From Halobacillus_B sp963739045 (GTDB taxonomy: Bacteria > Bacillota > Bacilli > Bacillales > Halobacillaceae), in contig CAVTYY010000004.1 of the NCBI GenBank assembly GCA_963739045.1, forward strand, positions 930,001 through 994,000: a DNA stretch of 64,000 bases, in the 5' to 3' direction. The notes beneath the pieces were generated by a model. The model searched no databases. It saw only the letters and a list, made by a program, of their open reading frames with translations, and was not told where the DNA came from. Of the stretch, positions 62,131-64,000 are shown piece after piece (within the stretch, counting starts at the first letter, position 1; each line of letters starts with the position of its first letter). The position numbers and the translations under genes were made by a program.

Positions 62131-62197
62131 TACTTGGTTCATGACCATTCCTTTCGCTACATATGAAATTAATTTATAAGAAATATAGAGGTTGAGA

Positions 62198-62797
62198 ATG
62201 GACAATAAATTTAAAAAATCCTTAAAATTTAGCTTAAGTATTGCCGTTATCACTTTTGTGTTAGCGGCTATTTTTTCAGTTATATCTTCTTCCGTGCTTA
62301 GCGGAGTCATTTGGGTGATCGGTTTAATTATCGTTTTTATTATCGTATTTATCGGAGTAGTGTTTGATATGCTTGGGATAGCTGCGACGGCTGCTAAAGA
62401 GTCACCCTTTCACGCCATGGCTTCTGAGAAAGTTACAGGGGCAAAGCAGGCAATAGCTATTGTAAGAAACGCAGACCGCTTTGCAAGTTTCTGTAACGAC
62501 GTTATAGGGGATATATCTGGTATAGTGAGCGGGACAGCATCTGCCGTAGTTGTTCTGCAGTTAGTGAATGCAATAGGATCCCACGATGGATCCAAAATTC
62601 AAATTATTATTTCTGTTGCTTTAACCAGTGTGGTAGCCGCCTTAACTGTAGGTGGCAAAGCACTTGGCAAGTTTTTTGCGATTAACTCTTCCACCAAGAT
62701 TATTTTTTTTGCGGCAAAAGTGATAGCATGGATGGAACAGAAGTTTAAAATAAATATCGTTACAGCTTCAGAGAAATCCACAAAAAAAACAAGATAA
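62198..62797 (+). CDS. oapA: OLE-associated membrane protein OapA
   Basis: 199-residue protein with a basic N-terminus and about four membrane helices (18-33, 36-58, 110-130, 140-160), and a Lys-rich C-terminus (SEKSTKKTR). In B. halodurans, OapA binds OLE RNA as a dimer and brings it to the membrane; the complex affects growth in cold, ethanol and changed magnesium or carbon source. Position directly after OLE and before dxs is the same. The start is ATG 62198 with AGAGG upstream. Confidence 0.88.
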   Translation: MDNKFKKSLKFSLSIAVITFVLAAIFSVISSSVLSGVIWVIGLIIVFIIVFIGVVFDMLGIAATAAKESPFHAMASEKVTGAKQAIAIVRNADRFASFCNDVIGDISGIVSGTASAVVVLQLVNAIGSHDGSKIQIIISVALTSVVAALTVGGKALGKFFAINSSTKIIFFAAKVIAWMEQKFKINIVTASEKSTKKTR

Positions 62798-62815
62798 CTA
62801 CAAGGGGGTCCTTTA

Positions 62816-64000
62816 ATGGATCTGTACAAGGTTAAAGACCCTTCATTTTTGAAGGAAATGTCATCCAGTCAACTAGAAGAACTCGCTAAGGATGTAAGGA
62901 AGTTCTTAATTGAGAATCTATCCACCACAGGCGGCCATTTAGGAGCCAATTTAGGAGTAGTGGAGCTTACTTTAGCTCTTCACAAAGTGTTTAAAAGCCC
63001 TGATGATCGATTTTTATTTGATGTCGGCCATCAGTCCTACATTCATAAAATCCTTACGGGAAGAGCCGGTCAGTTTGATACATTACGAAAGTATCAAGGA
63101 TTGTGCGGTTTTCCAAAAAGAAATGAAAGCGAACACGATATTTGGGAAACCGGCCATAGTTCTACTTCTCTTTCCGCGGCAATGGGTATGGCCATCGCAC
63201 GGGATTTAAAGAATGAAGACCATTCTATCGTACCGATTATTGGTGACGGTGCGCTTACAGGCGGTATGGCTTTAGAAGCTCTAAATCATATTGGACATGA
63301 GAAAAAGAATGTAACCGTTATCCTGAATGATAACGAAATGTCTATTGCTAAAAATGTGGGTGCCTTGCATGGGGCGCTTGGACGTATGCGCAGTGCTGGG
63401 AAGTATAACCGGGCGAAAGATGATCTGGAATGGCTTTTGAAAAAAATCCCTGCTGTTGGAGGCAAGTTAGCTCAGGCAGCTGAACGATTGAAGGACAGTA
63501 TGAAATATTTTGTTGTCCCTGGTATGTTTTTTGAAGAGCTGGGTTTTACGTATTATGGTCCAGTAGATGGTCATGATTTTAATGATCTGTTTGAGAACTT
63601 GAATTACGCTAAGAAAACGAACGGACCAGTGATCGTCCACGTAATGACCCAGAAGGGAAAGGGATATCATCCTGCTGAGACCGATAAGAAGGATAAATGG
63701 CATGGTGTTGGCCCTTATAAGATCGAATCCGGGGAGAAGATTAAGCCCGTAGATGCCCCTCCTGCCTGGAGTTCCGTGATTAGTGAGACTCTGAGGAAAG
63801 AAGCAAGAAAGGATAAACGAATCGTTGCCATCACCCCAGCCATGATATTGGGATCTAAATTAGAAAAATTTGGTGAAGAGTTTCCTGACCGATTATTTGA
63901 CGTCGGTATCGCTGAGCAGCACGCAACGACCGTATCTGCCGGCTTAGCTACACAAGGAATGAAACCATTTTTGGCTATTTACTCCACCTTTTTGCAGCGG
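62816..64000 (+). CDS. dxs: 1-deoxy-D-xylulose-5-phosphate synthase, 5' part (runs off the window)
   Basis: Thiamine-diphosphate enzyme of the MEP isoprenoid pathway, condensing pyruvate and glyceraldehyde 3-phosphate. 395 codons are visible without a stop, about 60 percent of the usual length. Motifs: TTGGHLGANLG, FDVGHQSY (His), the ThDP motif GDGALTGGMA...NDNEMSI, and DVGIAEQHATT with the catalytic Glu. The start is ATG 62816 after AAGGGGG, 18 bp after oapA, so an ispA-ole-oapA-dxs transcript is likely. Confidence 0.96.
   Translation, partial: MDLYKVKDPSFLKEMSSSQLEELAKDVRKFLIENLSTTGGHLGANLGVVELTLALHKVFKSPDDRFLFDVGHQSYIHKILTGRAGQFDTLRKYQGLCGFPKRNESEHDIWETGHSSTSLSAAMGMAIARDLKNEDHSIVPIIGDGALTGGMALEALNHIGHEKKNVTVILNDNEMSIAKNVGALHGALGRMRSAGKYNRAKDDLEWLLKKIPAVGGKLAQAAERLKDSMKYFVVPGMFFEELGFTYYGPVDGHDFNDLFENLNYAKKTNGPVIVHVMTQKGKGYHPAETDKKDKWHGVGPYKIESGEKIKPVDAPPAWSSVISETLRKEARKDKRIVAITPAMILGSKLEKFGEEFPDRLFDVGIAEQHATTVSAGLATQGMKPFLAIYSTFLQR

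Overview
The window is chromosomal DNA of a spore-forming Bacillaceae. Gene order follows the Bacillus subtilis yqeW-sodA-yqgE-pbpA-pst-yqg-comG-yqh-gcv-spoIIIA-acc-nusB-xse-ispA-dxs segment for almost its whole length, and most proteins can be matched to named B. subtilis families. The OLE RNA/OapA pair, a phoU at the end of the pst operon and several lineage-specific changes point to a halophilic or alkaliphilic relative (Halobacillus, Pontibacillus, Oceanobacillus or B. halodurans type) rather than B. subtilis itself. The genus is inference.

Layout. 1-2694: end of an NfeD-like membrane gene and a Na/phosphate symporter. 2756-3422: a five-tRNA cluster with two tandem promoters. 3591-7748: sodA, an MFS transporter and the class B penicillin-binding protein pbpA. 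7812-13217: a Pho-box promoter and the operon pstS-pstC-pstA-pstB1-pstB2-phoU. 13476-23390: yqzC/yqzD, rpmG (cysteine-poor L33), 5-formyl-THF cyclo-ligase, L-lactate dehydrogenase, rhomboid protease, an unknown anchored protein, M42 peptidase, a GerA/SpoVAF-type germination protein, yqgQ and glucokinase. 23826-29464: LTA synthase, a UPF0014/FetAB-type ABC transporter, a small DUF2759 gene, a metallo-beta-lactamase-fold hydrolase, yqgY and mgsR. 29575-33434 (minus): complete comGA-GG competence pseudopilus operon. 33532-41066: shikimate kinase, yqzE, yqhG, the SNF2 helicase yqhH, then a tandem glycine riboswitch controlling gcvT-gcvPA-gcvPB. 41217-46995: rhodanese, a B12-dependent ribonucleotide reductase split by a group I intron, mntR, patatin-like yqhO and yqhP. 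47505-50157: yqhR, aroQ, an Xaa-Pro peptidase and efp. 50577-55611: the complete spoIIIAA-AH operon. 55935-64000: accB, accC, yqhY, nusB, xseA, xseB, ispA, the large OLE non-coding RNA, oapA, and the 5' part of dxs, which runs off the right edge.

The two most striking elements are RNAs. (1) A 355-nt ORF-less group I intron interrupts nrdJ. Its P1 helix with the U-G splice-site wobble, its P, Q, R and S core motifs and a possible P10 can all be read directly. Tandem NrdR boxes lie upstream of the same gene, so deoxynucleotide synthesis here appears to be controlled by a repressor and to depend on self-splicing. (2) The 709-nt gap between ispA and the small membrane-protein gene oapA holds a long, GC-rich, structured, non-coding sequence in exactly the genomic place of OLE RNA.

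Functional themes: phosphate uptake (PhoP-type promoter, pst-phoU, Na/Pi symporter), cell wall and LTA synthesis, competence, glycine catabolism, the sporulation feeding-tube complex, fatty-acid synthesis entry, and isoprenoid synthesis. Compared with B. subtilis, folD is missing between nusB and xseA, and yqhQ is missing between yqhP and yqhR.
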